Assembly: GCF_023476645.1 (NCBI RefSeq)
Contig: NZ_JAMCOJ010000001.1
Coordinates: 496,001-560,000, forward strand
Reading direction: 5' to 3'
DNA length: 64,000 bases
Source: Cellulophaga sp. 20_2_10
GTDB taxonomy: Bacteria; Bacteroidota; Bacteroidia; Flavobacteriales; Flavobacteriaceae
The notes below the pieces were generated by a model. It was not told where the DNA came from and did no database searches. It was given only the letters and a program-made list of their open reading frames with translations. Shown in pieces: positions 24,872-35,878 of the stretch (positions are counted from its first letter, which is position 1; each line of letters starts with the position of its first letter). The position numbers and the translations under genes are program-made.

Positions 24872-27703
24872 ATGATAACATACGAAGAAAACATAGAGGT
24901 TAAAGGTGCACGTGTGCACAACCTTAAAAATATAGACGTTACAATCCCTAGAGAAAAGCTTGTTGTTATAACTGGCTTATCTGGTAGTGGTAAGTCTTCA
25001 TTGGCTTTTGACACTATTTATGCTGAAGGTCAACGTAGGTATATAGAAACTTTTTCTGCCTACGCGCGTCAGTTCTTAGGTGGTTTAGAGCGTCCAGATG
25101 TTGACAAAATAGATGGTTTATCGCCAGTTATTGCCATAGAACAAAAAACAACTTCTAAGTCCCCAAGGTCAACTGTAGGCACAATTACAGAGATTTATGA
25201 CTTTTTAAGACTACTTTTTGCTCGTGCAGCAGATGCACACAGTTATAATACCGGAGAAAAAATGGTTAGTTATAGTGATGCTCAAATAAAAGAGCTAATT
25301 ATAACAGATTTTATGGACAAGAAAATAAACGTTCTTGCTCCTGTTATTAAATCTAGAAAAGGCCATTACCGTGAGTTGTTTGAGCAAATTGCAAAGCAAG
25401 GCTTTGTAAAAGTTAGAGTAGATGGTGAAATTGTAGACATTGTTAAAGGCTTAAAGTTAGACCGCTACAAAGTACACGACATAGAAATAGTAATAGACAG
25501 GTTAAAAATATCTGACAACACAGATCTAGACAAAAGAATTACAGAAACCATAAATACAGCTATGTATAGTGGTGATAATGTATTAATGATTTTGGAAGAA
25601 GGTAAAAAAGAACCTCGTTATTTTAGTAGAGATTTAATGTGTCCTACTACCGGTATATCGTATCCAAAACCAGAACCAAATACATTTTCTTTTAACTCAC
25701 CAAAAGGTATGTGTCCTAGTTGTAATGGTTTAGGACATAAATACCAAGTGAACACCAATAAAATATTTCCAGATCCTAAACTATCTATTAAAGATGGCGG
25801 TATAGCTCCTTTAGGAAAATATAAAAATTCTTGGGCTTTTAAACAGTTAGATGTTATTGCACAACGTTACAATTTTAAACTTACAGATCCCATTTCTAAA
25901 ATACCAGAAGAGGCTATACACGTTATTTTAAATGGAGGTAATGAAACCTTTGAAGTAGACTCTAAAACTTTAGGAATTAAAAGAGATTATAAAATTGAAT
26001 ACGAGGGTATTTCTAATTTTATAGAAAGTCAGTTTAACGAAGCTAACTCTGCTCCTATTAAACGTTGGGCAAAAGAGTTTATGGACAAAGTAGTTTGCCC
26101 TACTTGCGAAGGTTCTAGGTTACAAAAAGCTTCTTTGTACTTTAGATTTGATAATAAAAATATTGCCGATTTAGCAACAATGGATATTGTTGACCTGTCA
26201 GATTTTTTTAGTAAGGTTGATAAAAAACTGAGTAAAAATCAGCTTAAAATAGCTGAAGAAGTTATTAAAGAAATTAAAACTAGATTACAATTTTTACTTA
26301 ATGTTGGTCTAGACTACCTATCATTAAACAGAGGCTCTAAATCTTTATCTGGTGGCGAGGCGCAACGTATACGCTTAGCAACCCAAATAGGCTCTCAGTT
26401 AGTAGGAGTTTTATATATTTTAGATGAGCCAAGTATTGGTTTACATCAAAGAGATAACGAACGTTTAATAGCATCGTTAGAAGCTTTAAGAGATATAGGG
26501 AATTCTGTCATTGTGGTAGAACACGATAAAGATATGATAGAGCGTGCAGATCACGTAATAGATATAGGCCCAAAAGCAGGTAAACACGGCGGGGAAATAA
26601 TCTCTGAAGGTAAACCCCAAGATTTAAAAAACTTTAATACACTTACTGCCGATTATATTACAGGTAAAAGAGAAATAGCTGTCCCTAAAAAACGTAGAGA
26701 AGGTAATGGTAAAAAAGTAACACTTACAGGGTGTACCGGAAACAACCTTAAAAATGTCTCTGTGGAATTTCCGTTAGGTAAAATGATTGGCGTTACCGGT
26801 GTTTCTGGTAGTGGTAAATCTACCTTAATTAATGAAACCCTATACCCTATTCTAAATGCTTATTATTTTAACGGTGTTAAAAAGCCTATGCCGTATAAAA
26901 AAATTACGGGTTTAGAGCATATAGATAAGGTAATAGATATTAACCAATCTCCTATTGGTAGAACTCCAAGATCTAATCCGGCAACATATACGGGTGTTTT
27001 TGGAGAAGTGCGTGCATTATTTGCAAAAACACAAGAAGCAGCCATAAGAGGCTACAAACCAGGACGTTTTAGTTTTAACGTTACTGGCGGAAGATGCGAA
27101 ACTTGTCAAGGTGGTGGTTTACGTGTTATAGAAATGAACTTTTTACCAGATGTTTACGTAGATTGTGAGACCTGTAATGGGAAACGATTTAATAGAGAAA
27201 CTTTAGAGATTAGGTATAAAGGGAAGTCCATTTCAGATGTTTTAGAAATGACAATAGATGAAGCGGTAACGTTTTTTGAAAACATACCGAAAATAAACAG
27301 AAAACTAAAAACAATACAAGATGTTGGTTTAGGTTATATATCGTTAGGACAACAATCTACTACATTATCTGGTGGAGAAGCACAACGTATTAAATTAGCA
27401 ACAGAATTATCTAAAAGAGATACAGGCAATACATTTTATATTCTAGATGAACCTACAACTGGTTTACACTTTGAAGATATACGTGTATTAATGGAAGTTT
27501 TAAACAAATTAGTAGACAAAGGAAATACCGTTTTAGTTATAGAGCATAATATGGATGTGATTAAAATGGTAGATTATATTATAGATATAGGATATGAAGG
27601 TGGTCGTGGTGGCGGTAAGTTAGTTGCCAAAGGAACACCAGAAGAAATAGCTAAAGACAAAAAAAGTTACACTGCTAAATTCCTAAAAAAAGAATTAAAA
27701 TAA
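24872..27703 (+). CDS. uvrA: Excinuclease ABC subunit A
   Basis: 943 aa, full length. Two ABC ATPase modules: Walker [10 protein letters not shown] near residue 33 and GVSGSGKST in the second half; signatures [12 protein letters not shown] and [12 protein letters not shown]; zinc-binding CxxC pairs in CPSCNG, CPTCEG and CETCQGG/CETCNG. UvrA detects bulky DNA lesions and loads UvrB in nucleotide excision repair. All motifs are intact. It heads a rightward string with the LOG protein 52 bases downstream. Confidence 0.97.
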   Translation: MITYEENIEVKGARVHNLKNIDVTIPREKLVVITGLSGSGKSSLAFDTIYAEGQRRYIETFSAYARQFLGGLERPDVDKIDGLSPVIAIEQKTTSKSPRSTVGTITEIYDFLRLLFARAADAHSYNTGEKMVSYSDAQIKELIITDFMDKKINVLAPVIKSRKGHYRELFEQIAKQGFVKVRVDGEIVDIVKGLKLDRYKVHDIEIVIDRLKISDNTDLDKRITETINTAMYSGDNVLMILEEGKKEPRYFSRDLMCPTTGISYPKPEPNTFSFNSPKGMCPSCNGLGHKYQVNTNKIFPDPKLSIKDGGIAPLGKYKNSWAFKQLDVIAQRYNFKLTDPISKIPEEAIHVILNGGNETFEVDSKTLGIKRDYKIEYEGISNFIESQFNEANSAPIKRWAKEFMDKVVCPTCEGSRLQKASLYFRFDNKNIADLATMDIVDLSDFFSKVDKKLSKNQLKIAEEVIKEIKTRLQFLLNVGLDYLSLNRGSKSLSGGEAQRIRLATQIGSQLVGVLYILDEPSIGLHQRDNERLIASLEALRDIGNSVIVVEHDKDMIERADHVIDIGPKAGKHGGEIISEGKPQDLKNFNTLTADYITGKREIAVPKKRREGNGKKVTLTGCTGNNLKNVSVEFPLGKMIGVTGVSGSGKSTLINETLYPILNAYYFNGVKKPMPYKKITGLEHIDKVIDINQSPIGRTPRSNPATYTGVFGEVRALFAKTQEAAIRGYKPGRFSFNVTGGRCETCQGGGLRVIEMNFLPDVYVDCETCNGKRFNRETLEIRYKGKSISDVLEMTIDEAVTFFENIPKINRKLKTIQDVGLGYISLGQQSTTLSGGEAQRIKLATELSKRDTGNTFYILDEPTTGLHFEDIRVLMEVLNKLVDKGNTVLVIEHNMDVIKMVDYIIDIGYEGGRGGGKLVAKGTPEEIAKDKKSYTAKFLKKELK

Positions 27704-27754
27704 TTAAAAATAATGTATACAAAATGGTGTATACACTTTATAAATTAGAATAGA

Positions 27755-28441
27755 ATGAGAAGAGAAAAACACTCAAAAGGCTGGAACGAAATTAAAACAA
27801 ACGATTCTTGGGCACTTTTTAAAATAATGGGAGAATTTGTACACGGATTCGAGAAAATGAGCGTCATTGGCCCTTGTGTTTCTATATTTGGATCTGCCCG
27901 TACAAAAGAAGGTTCTAAATATTACGAATTAGCTGTAGATGTTGCAAAAAGTATTGCAGAAGCAGGATATGGTGTAATTACAGGCGGTGGTCCTGGTATT
28001 ATGGAAGCTGGTAACAAAGGTGCAAACTTAGCAGGAGGTACTTCTGTAGGTTTAAATATAGAGTTGCCTTTTGAGCAGCATGATAATCCATATATAGACC
28101 AAGATAAAAGTATAAATTTTGATTACTTCTTTGTTAGAAAAGTAATGTTTGTAAAATACTCTCAAGGGTTTGTAGTAATGCCTGGAGGCTTTGGTACATT
28201 AGACGAACTTTTTGAAGCTATTACATTGATACAAACGAACAAGATTGGTAAATTTCCAATTATACTTGTTGGTTCTACTTTTTGGTCTGGTTTAATGGAC
28301 TGGGTTAAAGACACAATGTTAAGCGAGGGAAATATTAGCGCCAAAGATTTAGACCTTATTAAAATAGCAGATACTGCAGACGAAGTTGTAGAAATAATTG
28401 ATGCATTCTACAAAGGACATGATTTAAGTCCAAACTTCTAA
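27755..28441 (+). CDS. LOG family protein (TIGR00730), nucleotide 5'-monophosphate phosphoribohydrolase type
   Basis: 228 aa. The family motifs GGGPGIMEAGNKGA and PGGFGTLDE are both intact. LOG proteins have a Rossmann fold and cleave the N-glycosidic bond of nucleoside monophosphates such as cytokinin ribotides or AMP; in bacteria the physiological substrate is often unclear. Cytoplasmic. The stop is 7 bases before the next ATG, so it is probably co-transcribed with the M1-like barrel protein. Confidence 0.9.
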   Translation: MRREKHSKGWNEIKTNDSWALFKIMGEFVHGFEKMSVIGPCVSIFGSARTKEGSKYYELAVDVAKSIAEAGYGVITGGGPGIMEAGNKGANLAGGTSVGLNIELPFEQHDNPYIDQDKSINFDYFFVRKVMFVKYSQGFVVMPGGFGTLDELFEAITLIQTNKIGKFPIILVGSTFWSGLMDWVKDTMLSEGNISAKDLDLIKIADTADEVVEIIDAFYKGHDLSPNF

Positions 28442-28448
28442 TATAAGT

Positions 28449-31292
28449 ATGGTAGCATTTAAAATAAAAGAATTTGTAACGTACACAGGAATAGGAATTA
28501 TTTTCTTATTCTGTGTACAATTACATGCGCAACACGCTACTATAATAAATGCCACTTTAGATACTTCTTGCCACGAAATTACTATTCAGCAAGAGTTTAA
28601 GTACCAAAATGCATCTAAAGACACATTAGAAGTTCTTTATTTTAACGATTGGGCAAATGCCTATTCTAGTAAAAAAACAGCTCTTGCAAAACGTTTTGCA
28701 GAGGAATACAAAAAAAGTCTACACTTAGCTAAATCTAGCGAAAGAGGATTTTCTACAATACTTAATGCAGAAGATTCTAAGGGTAACGTACTTGCCAATA
28801 AACACACAAAGAGCAAAGATATTCTTTTGTTTATGTTAAATAAACCACTTGCTCCGGACAGTACAATTACACTTAATATTAATTACAAAGTTCAATTACC
28901 TCCAAATAAATACACCACTTTTGGGTTTGACGATGAAGGTAATTACTATTTAAAAGATTGGTATTTAACTCCAGCTACGTACAATGGCAAATGGAATTTA
29001 TACTCCAATAAAAACCTAGAAGATTTACAAACAGATATTACTACAACCAAATTATACTTTACAACTTCTAAAGATTTGTTTTTAGTAACAAACCTTAATA
29101 AAACTAACGAATACAACGTAAATAACAATAAAACTACTGTAATAGACGGAGAGTATAGAAACAGCGCCGAAATTATTTTAAATAAAGAAAAAAAATTTAT
29201 TACCCACGTTACGCCTGACTTAACTGTAGAAACAGATTTTACGTCGCAAAAGTACGAGGAGATTTATCAAGGTATATCCATAAACAAAGTAACTAAATTT
29301 ATAAAAGAGAATCTAGGGGATTTTCCGCACCAAAAATTACTGGTAAGCGAGTTAGATTACAAAAAAAATCCGCTTTATGGTATTAACCAACTCCCCTCTT
29401 TTATTGTTCCTTATTCAGAAGAATTTAATTACGAACTTAAGTTTTTAAAAACTACTTTATATAATATTCTAAATGAGAGCATACACCTAAACCCCAGAAA
29501 AGAAAAATGGGTTACAGATGCCATTGTTAATTATTTAATGATAGCATATGTAGATAAATATTATAACGGGCAAAAATTATTAGGTAAATTTTCAAAAATA
29601 TGGGGAGTTAGAAGCTTTGAAATTTCGAAGTACGACTTTAATGATCAATATGCTTTGCTATCTATGCTTACGGCTAGGAAAAACCTAGATCAACCCCTCA
29701 CCGCATCAAACGACTCTTTAATAAAGTTTAATCAGCAAATTGCCAATGGCTACAAATCTGGTTTAGGTTTAGCTTATTTATCAGAGTACATTGGTTATGA
29801 TAAAGTAAAGAACAGTATTAAAGATTTTTACAAGAACTACAATCAAAAAAATGTTACTACTAAAGATTTTGAGCATATTTTAAAGAAATCTACAGAAACA
29901 GATATAGACTGGTTTTTTGACGAGTTTATAGCGACTAATGATAAAATAGATTTTAAGATTAAGAAAATTATTAAATCTGAAGATTCATTACAGGTTGTAA
30001 TAAAAAATAAGACTTCTGCAAATCTTCCTATTTCGTTATTCGGTTTAAAAAAAGATTCTGTTATTTCTAAATATTGGATTACAGATATTACAGGTCAAAA
30101 AACCATTACAATACCAAGAAATGATGAAGATAAATTTGTTTTAAATTACGATAAAAAAATACCAGAATACAACCAAAGAGACAATTGGAAATCTTTAAAA
30201 GGTTTTCTAGCTAGTAACAAAAAGCTTCGATTTCAGTTCTTTAAAGATGCAGAAAATCCATATTACAATCAGATTTTTTACAATCCTGAAATTAGATTTA
30301 ACGCTTATGATGGCTTAACTCCTTCTATAAAATTACATAACAGCACTTTATTAGACAGAGCGTTTACGTTCTCTATTGCTCCCGCCTACGCAACAAAAGA
30401 AAACTCATTAGTAGGGTCTGGAAATTTTGTTGTTCGAGATTTTAAAAAGAATAAAAACCTGTTTTTATCCACATACTCTTTAAGTTATTCTACATTTCAC
30501 TTTCAAGAAAATTCTAGATACACAAAAATAACACCTTCTTATGGACTAAGTTGGAGACCAAAGAACTTAAGATCTAACAGAAGTCAAAGCTTTTTTATGC
30601 GCTATGTCAACGTCTTTAGAGACTTTAATGAGAACCTAGTTTTAGATACAGAAATAGAACCAGATTACAGTGTATTAAATGCTAGATTTAGAGATACAAA
30701 CAATGGTTTAATAAACTATTTATCTTGGTTCGTAGATGCCCAATATGCTGGTAACTTTTCTAAAGTTTCTTTTGATCTGGAATACAGAAAACTTTTCCAA
30801 AACAACAGGCAATTAAACGTAAGATTCTTTGCTGGTAAATTTATTAATAATACTGCAGACACAGATTATTTTAGTTTTGCCTTAGACAGACCAACAGATT
30901 ATTTATTTGATTACGCCTACTTAGGTAGATCTGCGTCTTCTGGTATTTATAGTCAGCAAATAATAATAGCTGAAGGTGGTTTTAAATCTAAATTAGCAAA
31001 TCCATTTGCGAACGATTGGCTAGCTACAACAAATGTAAGTACTAATATTTATAGATGGATTGAGGCCTACGGGGATGCAGGATATCTTAAAAATTCTGGT
31101 TCTAGCGCTCGTTTCGTTTATGATGCAGGTATACGCCTAAATTTAGTTACAGATTATTTTGAACTGTTTTTTCCTATGTACTCCAATAACGGATGGGAAG
31201 TATCTCAGCCAAATTATGGCGAAAAGATACGATTTATTGTAACCTTAAGCCCTAAGTCGCTAACAGGCCTATTTACAAGAAAATGGTTTTAA
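28449..31292 (+). CDS. M1-peptidase-like protein without the zinc site, fused to an outer-membrane beta-barrel
   Basis: 947 aa. A signal peptide ends at QLHAQ. Residues about 30-500 follow the M1 aminopeptidase layout, but the expected HEXXH is NESIH (342-346), the GAMEN-like place reads YGINQLP, and the downstream Glu is replaced by Asp357 after a shortened spacer. From about residue 580 the protein is a string of amphipathic strands ending in TRKWF, a terminal aromatic typical of outer-membrane barrels. It is probably a surface binding or assembly protein, not a protease. Similar proteins occur in other Flavobacteriia, so the change is likely old. Confidence 0.75.
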   Translation: MVAFKIKEFVTYTGIGIIFLFCVQLHAQHATIINATLDTSCHEITIQQEFKYQNASKDTLEVLYFNDWANAYSSKKTALAKRFAEEYKKSLHLAKSSERGFSTILNAEDSKGNVLANKHTKSKDILLFMLNKPLAPDSTITLNINYKVQLPPNKYTTFGFDDEGNYYLKDWYLTPATYNGKWNLYSNKNLEDLQTDITTTKLYFTTSKDLFLVTNLNKTNEYNVNNNKTTVIDGEYRNSAEIILNKEKKFITHVTPDLTVETDFTSQKYEEIYQGISINKVTKFIKENLGDFPHQKLLVSELDYKKNPLYGINQLPSFIVPYSEEFNYELKFLKTTLYNILNESIHLNPRKEKWVTDAIVNYLMIAYVDKYYNGQKLLGKFSKIWGVRSFEISKYDFNDQYALLSMLTARKNLDQPLTASNDSLIKFNQQIANGYKSGLGLAYLSEYIGYDKVKNSIKDFYKNYNQKNVTTKDFEHILKKSTETDIDWFFDEFIATNDKIDFKIKKIIKSEDSLQVVIKNKTSANLPISLFGLKKDSVISKYWITDITGQKTITIPRNDEDKFVLNYDKKIPEYNQRDNWKSLKGFLASNKKLRFQFFKDAENPYYNQIFYNPEIRFNAYDGLTPSIKLHNSTLLDRAFTFSIAPAYATKENSLVGSGNFVVRDFKKNKNLFLSTYSLSYSTFHFQENSRYTKITPSYGLSWRPKNLRSNRSQSFFMRYVNVFRDFNENLVLDTEIEPDYSVLNARFRDTNNGLINYLSWFVDAQYAGNFSKVSFDLEYRKLFQNNRQLNVRFFAGKFINNTADTDYFSFALDRPTDYLFDYAYLGRSASSGIYSQQIIIAEGGFKSKLANPFANDWLATTNVSTNIYRWIEAYGDAGYLKNSGSSARFVYDAGIRLNLVTDYFELFFPMYSNNGWEVSQPNYGEKIRFIVTLSPKSLTGLFTRKWF

Positions 31293-31402
31293 TTAAATAG
31301 TAAATAATCAATTTTTAGCAATAAAATTGGTTATTCTATAAATTAGATGTACCAAATAGAGCTTATTTTATTAAATATTCAATAACATATCGATCTTAGC
31401 TA

Positions 31403-31433
31403 TTGCAAAAACCAATCAAATTTGGTACTTTTG
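31403..31433 (+). promoter_or_regulatory. Promoter of the fused E1 dehydrogenase gene
   Basis: TTG (31403-31405), 20 bases, then TACTTTTG (31426-31433), an exact Bacteroidetes -33/-7 pair, 22 bases before the ATG at 31456. This is one of the best matches in the window. Confidence 0.7.
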
Positions 31434-31455
31434 CAGAAATATAACTTCTTAAGCT

Positions 31456-33867
31456 ATGAGCGTAAAACCACAAACAAAAGACGATATTTCCTTCGACGAT
31501 TTTAAAACGCAAATCATTAAAGATTTTGAAATAGCCGTAACTAGTAGGGAGTGTAGCTTATTAGGGAGACGAGAAGTCTTAACTGGTAAAGCTAAGTTCG
31601 GTATTTTTGGTGATGGTAAGGAATTACCACAACTAGCAATGGCTCGTTCTTTTAAAAATGGAGATTTTAGAAGTGGTTACTACAGAGACCAGACTTTTAT
31701 GATGGCTTTAGGCTTATTAGAGCCTAAGCAGTTTTTCCATGGTTTATACGCAACTACAGATATTACAAAAGATCCAATGAGTGCTGGTAGGCAAATGGGT
31801 GGTCATTTTGGAACTCATAGTTTAAATGAAGATGGTAGTTGGAAAAACTTAACACAACAAAAAAATAGTAGTCCAGATATTTCTCCTACAGCAGGACAAA
31901 TGCCTAGATTATTAGGTTTGGCACAGGCTTCTAAAATATATAGAAATGTGTCAGGAATAGATGCAACTAATTTTTCAAACAACGGTAATGAAATTGGTTG
32001 GGGTACAATTGGTAATGCAAGTACTAGCGAAGGTCATTTCTTTGAAACTGTAAATGCTGCTGGAGTTTTACAAGTACCAATGGTAATTAGTGTTTGGGAT
32101 GATGCTTATGGTATATCTGTACATGCAAGACATCAAACAACAAAAGAGAATATATCAGAAATTCTTAAAGGTTTTCAAAGAGATGAAGACCATAAAGGGT
32201 ACGAAATTATAAAAGTAAACGGTTGGGATTATACCGCTTTAATTCACGCTTACGAGAATGCTTCAGAAATTGCAAGAGCAGAGCATGTTCCTGTGTTAAT
32301 TCACGTAAAAGAGTTAACGCAACCTCAAGGGCACTCTACTTCTGGATCTCACGAGAGATATAAATCTGCAGAACGTTTAGAATGGGAAAAAGAAAACGAT
32401 TGTAATAAACGTTTTAAAGAGTGGATTTTAGAAAATAATATAGCTACAGAAGAAGAACTTTTTTCTATAGAAAAAGATATTAAAAAAGTAGTTAGAACTG
32501 CTAAAAAAGAAGCTTGGGCAGAATTCATTAGCCCAAACAAAGAAGTTAAAAAAACACTAGTAGTATTACTAGATAATGTAGCAAGTAAAAGTCCTAACAA
32601 AAATTTTATAGGTAAAATTAAGAATGATTTAATTGCTATTGAAGAACCTATAAAAAGAGATTTAGCTTCTAGTGCTAGAAAAGCATTACGATATTTGATA
32701 GGTGAAGATACTGCAGAAAAAAATGCTTTATTGAACTGGATTACTTCTTATATGGAAGAAATTCAACCAAAATATAGCTCTCACTTGCATAGTGATTTAG
32801 AAAATAGAGCTAGCAACATAGCAGAAGTTAAACCCGTATATTCTGATGAATCTGAACTTGTTGATGGTAGAGTTATTTTAAGAGAAAATTTTGATTATAT
32901 ATTTGGAAACAATCCGGAAACATTAATTTTTGGTGAAGATGCTGGTGCCATTGGTGACGTAAACCAAGGTTTAGAAGGCTTACAAGCTAAATACGGAGAA
33001 TTAAGAGTAGCGGATACAGGTATTAGAGAAGCTACAATTATTGGTCAAGGTATTGGTATGGCATTAAGAGGCTTAAGACCAATTGCAGAAATACAATATT
33101 TAGATTACTTAATGTATGCTTTACAAACATTAAGTGATGATTTAGCAACACTACTTTACCGTACTGTTGGTAAACAAAAAGCCCCTTTAATTATTAGAAC
33201 AAGAGGTCATAGATTAGAAGGTATTTGGCATTCTGGCTCACAAATGGGTGGTTTTGTTCACTTATTAAGAGGTATACATATTCTTGTACCTCGAAATATG
33301 GTAAAAGCTGCTGGTTTTTACAATACACTTTTAAAATCTGATGAGCCTGCTATAGTAATAGAATGCTTAAACGGTTATAGATTAAAAGAAAAAATGCCTG
33401 CTAATTTAGGAGAGCACTGTACTCCTATTGGAACAGTAGAAACTGTAAAAGAAGGAAAAGATATTACTGTTCTTTCTTACGGATCTACACTGCGTATTGT
33501 AGAGCAAGTTGCAAAAGAATTATTACAAGTTGGTATAGACATAGAAGTAATAGATGCACAAAGTTTATTGCCTTTTGATATAAACCATGATGTAGTTAAA
33601 AGTCTTCAAAAAACAAATAGATTCTTAGTTGTAGATGAAGATGTTCCTGGTGGATGTTCTGCGTATCTTACACAAGAAGTTATAGAAAAGCAAGGTGGTT
33701 ATAAATTTTTAGACAGTATGCCACAAGCATTAACTGCTAACGCACACAGACCAGCTTACGCTACAGATGGTGACTATTTTTCTAAACCAAATGCAGAGGA
33801 TATATTTGAAAAAATATACTCAATTATGAACGAGGCAAACCCTACTAGTTTTCCAAAACTGAGGTAA
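31456..33867 (+). CDS. 2-oxoacid dehydrogenase E1, alpha and beta subunits fused (branched-chain type)
   Basis: 803 aa. Residues about 20-340 are the alpha part, with the thiamine diphosphate motif region IGNASTSEGHFFETVN. Residues about 470-803 are the beta part (FGEDAGAIGDVNQGLEGL, ADTGIREATIIGQGIG). The fused form is common in Bacteroidetes. E1 decarboxylates a 2-oxoacid and passes the acyl group to lipoyl-E2; branched-chain oxoacids are the likely substrates. E2 and E3 genes are not in the window. A strong promoter precedes it and the downstream DoxX gene has its own. Confidence 0.9.
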   Translation: MSVKPQTKDDISFDDFKTQIIKDFEIAVTSRECSLLGRREVLTGKAKFGIFGDGKELPQLAMARSFKNGDFRSGYYRDQTFMMALGLLEPKQFFHGLYATTDITKDPMSAGRQMGGHFGTHSLNEDGSWKNLTQQKNSSPDISPTAGQMPRLLGLAQASKIYRNVSGIDATNFSNNGNEIGWGTIGNASTSEGHFFETVNAAGVLQVPMVISVWDDAYGISVHARHQTTKENISEILKGFQRDEDHKGYEIIKVNGWDYTALIHAYENASEIARAEHVPVLIHVKELTQPQGHSTSGSHERYKSAERLEWEKENDCNKRFKEWILENNIATEEELFSIEKDIKKVVRTAKKEAWAEFISPNKEVKKTLVVLLDNVASKSPNKNFIGKIKNDLIAIEEPIKRDLASSARKALRYLIGEDTAEKNALLNWITSYMEEIQPKYSSHLHSDLENRASNIAEVKPVYSDESELVDGRVILRENFDYIFGNNPETLIFGEDAGAIGDVNQGLEGLQAKYGELRVADTGIREATIIGQGIGMALRGLRPIAEIQYLDYLMYALQTLSDDLATLLYRTVGKQKAPLIIRTRGHRLEGIWHSGSQMGGFVHLLRGIHILVPRNMVKAAGFYNTLLKSDEPAIVIECLNGYRLKEKMPANLGEHCTPIGTVETVKEGKDITVLSYGSTLRIVEQVAKELLQVGIDIEVIDAQSLLPFDINHDVVKSLQKTNRFLVVDEDVPGGCSAYLTQEVIEKQGGYKFLDSMPQALTANAHRPAYATDGDYFSKPNAEDIFEKIYSIMNEANPTSFPKLR

Positions 33868-33944
33868 TTGTTTTAAATAATACATTTTGTGTCTTTTATT
33901 CATAGAAATAGTAGTTAATAATCGTCTATTAAAAAAAATATTTC

Positions 33945-33952
33945 TAAATTTG
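33945..33952 (+). promoter_or_regulatory. -7 box of the DoxX gene
   Basis: TAAATTTG is an exact TAnnTTTG. It puts the transcript start at about 33957, next to the TTG at 33960, which favours the ATG at 33987 as the protein start. Confidence 0.5.
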
Positions 33953-33986
33953 AGATACATTGAATTATTTATCCCCGGATCTACCA

Positions 33987-34367
33987 ATGAGAGATACTAT
34001 TAAAACAAATATTGGCTTAGCACTTTTAAGAATAGTGCCGTCGGCCATAATGCTTACACACGGAATACCTAAATTACAGAACTTTTTTAGTGGTGAAGAA
34101 ATAAAATTTCCAGACCCTATCGGTATCGGAGCTAGTCCTTCTTTATTTTTAGCAGTTATTGGCGAAGTTCTATGTCCAATCTTTATAATTTTAGGATATA
34201 AAACAAGATGGTTTGCCGTACCTGCAGCCGTAACAATGCTAGTTGCTGCTTTTGTACAGCACGGGGCAGATCCATTTAGCGTTAAAGAAATGGCAGTTCT
34301 TTATCTATTATTCTTTGTTATAATATTTCTTTTAGGTCCTGGTAGATTTAGTGTAGACGGCAAGTAA
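33987..34367 (+). CDS. DoxX family membrane protein
   Basis: 126 aa from the ATG at 33987; the longer TTG frame starts at the predicted transcript start. Four membrane helices with the DoxX features LRIVPSAIMLTHGIPKL and a charged loop GYKTRWFA. DoxX proteins are small inner-membrane proteins linked to sulfur or quinone chemistry in some species, but most have no assigned role. Convergent with holA, whose stop codon is immediately adjacent (34368). Confidence 0.82.
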   Translation: MRDTIKTNIGLALLRIVPSAIMLTHGIPKLQNFFSGEEIKFPDPIGIGASPSLFLAVIGEVLCPIFIILGYKTRWFAVPAAVTMLVAAFVQHGADPFSVKEMAVLYLLFFVIIFLLGPGRFSVDGK

Positions 34368-35369
34368 TTAAAATACTTTTACTAGGAGCTCTTTTAAAAG
34401 ATCTGCTTGTGACATATTAGCTGCTCCTACACCTTTACCTTTCAAATCTAAGTCTCTAAGTGCAGAAATAATTCCGCTTACTTTTCTCATTGGAAAGTTT
34501 TTGGCTGCAATTTGGTATTCATTTACAAAATAAGGATTTACACCTAGTACTTTAGCGACATTTCCTTTAGAATGGTCTTTAAGACCATGATACTGTAATA
34601 CTTGTGTAAAGTAGGTGTGTAAAACAGTCACTGTTACTACAAACGGGTTATCTTTTGGATTTTGTGCAAAATAATTAACAATACGCGCCGCTTTTAATAC
34701 ATTACGCTCTCCAATTGCCTTTTTAAGTTCAAAATTATTAAAGTCCTTACTAATACCTATATGCTCTTCTATAGTAGCCGGAGTTATTTCCGTTTCTTTA
34801 GTAATTACAATTTTAAGCTTTTCTAGTTCGTTGTTTATTTTACTTAAACTTGTCCCTAGATACTCTACCAATAGCTGTGCAGCAATAGGTGTAATTTTAT
34901 AACCACTTCCTTGTAGTACTTTTTTAATCCAATCTGCAACTTGGTTTTCATATAAGTTTTTACTCTCGAACAAAACACCACTTTTTTGTACTGCCTTGTA
35001 GAGTTTTTTACGCTTGTCTAATTTGGAATATTTGTAACATATCACCAAAACCGTAGTGGGCTGCGGATTATTAACATAACTTGCTAAGTTATCTATGGTT
35101 CTAGATAAATGCTGTGCCTCTTTTACAACTACAACTTGTTTCTCTGCCATCATTGGGTAACGTTTAGCATTAGAAACAATATCGTCTACAGTAACATCCT
35201 TACCATAAAGCACCATTTGATTAAAACCACGTTCCTCTTCAGAAAGAACAGTTTTTTCAATGTATTCTGATATCTTATCAATATAATAAGATTCCTCTCC
35301 CATTAAAAAATAAATAGGTTTTACGTTTCCGTTTTTAATATCGGAGATTAGTTTTTTTACTTCGTCCAT
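34368..35369 (-). CDS. holA: DNA polymerase III subunit delta
   Basis: 333 aa. Opening MDEVKKLISDIKNGNVKPIYFLMGEE, Y-IDKI and the conserved YPMMAEKQVVVVKEAQ strand mark the delta subunit of the clamp loader. Walker residues are absent, as expected, because delta opens the clamp rather than hydrolysing ATP. Divergent from the restriction-like gene at 35396, a neighbour pair common in Flavobacteriia. Confidence 0.93.
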   Translation of the reverse strand: MDEVKKLISDIKNGNVKPIYFLMGEESYYIDKISEYIEKTVLSEEERGFNQMVLYGKDVTVDDIVSNAKRYPMMAEKQVVVVKEAQHLSRTIDNLASYVNNPQPTTVLVICYKYSKLDKRKKLYKAVQKSGVLFESKNLYENQVADWIKKVLQGSGYKITPIAAQLLVEYLGTSLSKINNELEKLKIVITKETEITPATIEEHIGISKDFNNFELKKAIGERNVLKAARIVNYFAQNPKDNPFVVTVTVLHTYFTQVLQYHGLKDHSKGNVAKVLGVNPYFVNEYQIAAKNFPMRKVSGIISALRDLDLKGKGVGAANMSQADLLKELLVKVF

Positions 35370-35395
35370 TTAAAAAAAATCATCAAATTTGCAGT

Positions 35396-35842
35396 ATGCA
35401 GAAGCTTAACTTTTATACGTACGACTTCCGTTTCAAAAATAGCGAAAATAAAGTCTATATATTTGATGTGATAAGAAAAAAGTTTGTGGTACTACAACCT
35501 GAAGAATGGGTTAGACAACATGTGGTACATCACCTAATTCATCATAAAAAATACCCAATAAGTCTTATTAATGTAGAAAAACAACTGGTTATTAACGACT
35601 TAAAAAAAAGGTATGATGTTGTTGTTTTTAAACCAAATGGAACCATAGACGTTTTAGTAGAGTGTAAAGCTCCAGAAATAAATATTACTCAAACTACTTT
35701 TGATCAAATTGCAAGATATAATATGCAATTAGATGCCAATTTCTTAATGGTAACTAACGGATTAAAACATTTTTACTGCAAAACAGATACCGCTAAAGAT
35801 AATTATGAGTTTTTACGTGACATTCCTGATTTTAACAGTTAG
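35396..35842 (+). CDS. Type I restriction enzyme R-subunit N-terminal-domain protein (HSDR_N_2), stand-alone
   Basis: 148 aa, a single nuclease-fold domain: DVLVECKAPEI carries the D...ExK of the PD-(D/E)xK fold, after VVFKPNGTID. No helicase or HsdS/HsdM genes are near, so this is not a working type I system. The protein is broadly conserved next to holA and may act in replication or repair; that link is inference. A CAAATTTG box ends 4 bases before the ATG, suggesting a leaderless message. Confidence 0.8.
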   Translation: MQKLNFYTYDFRFKNSENKVYIFDVIRKKFVVLQPEEWVRQHVVHHLIHHKKYPISLINVEKQLVINDLKKRYDVVVFKPNGTIDVLVECKAPEINITQTTFDQIARYNMQLDANFLMVTNGLKHFYCKTDTAKDNYEFLRDIPDFNS

Positions 35843-35847
35843 ATTTG
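35840..35847 (+). promoter_or_regulatory. -7 box of the glycosyltransferase gene at 35879
   Basis: TAGATTTG is an exact TAnnTTTG that includes the stop codon of the preceding gene. The ATG follows 31 bases later. Confidence 0.4.
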
Positions 35848-35878
35848 TAATAGAACCTATAAAAAGTTAGATTTTACT

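Noticed and set aside
35396-35842. Type I restriction system
   Set aside because: Only the N-terminal nuclease-like domain is present with no helicase, HsdM or HsdS nearby.
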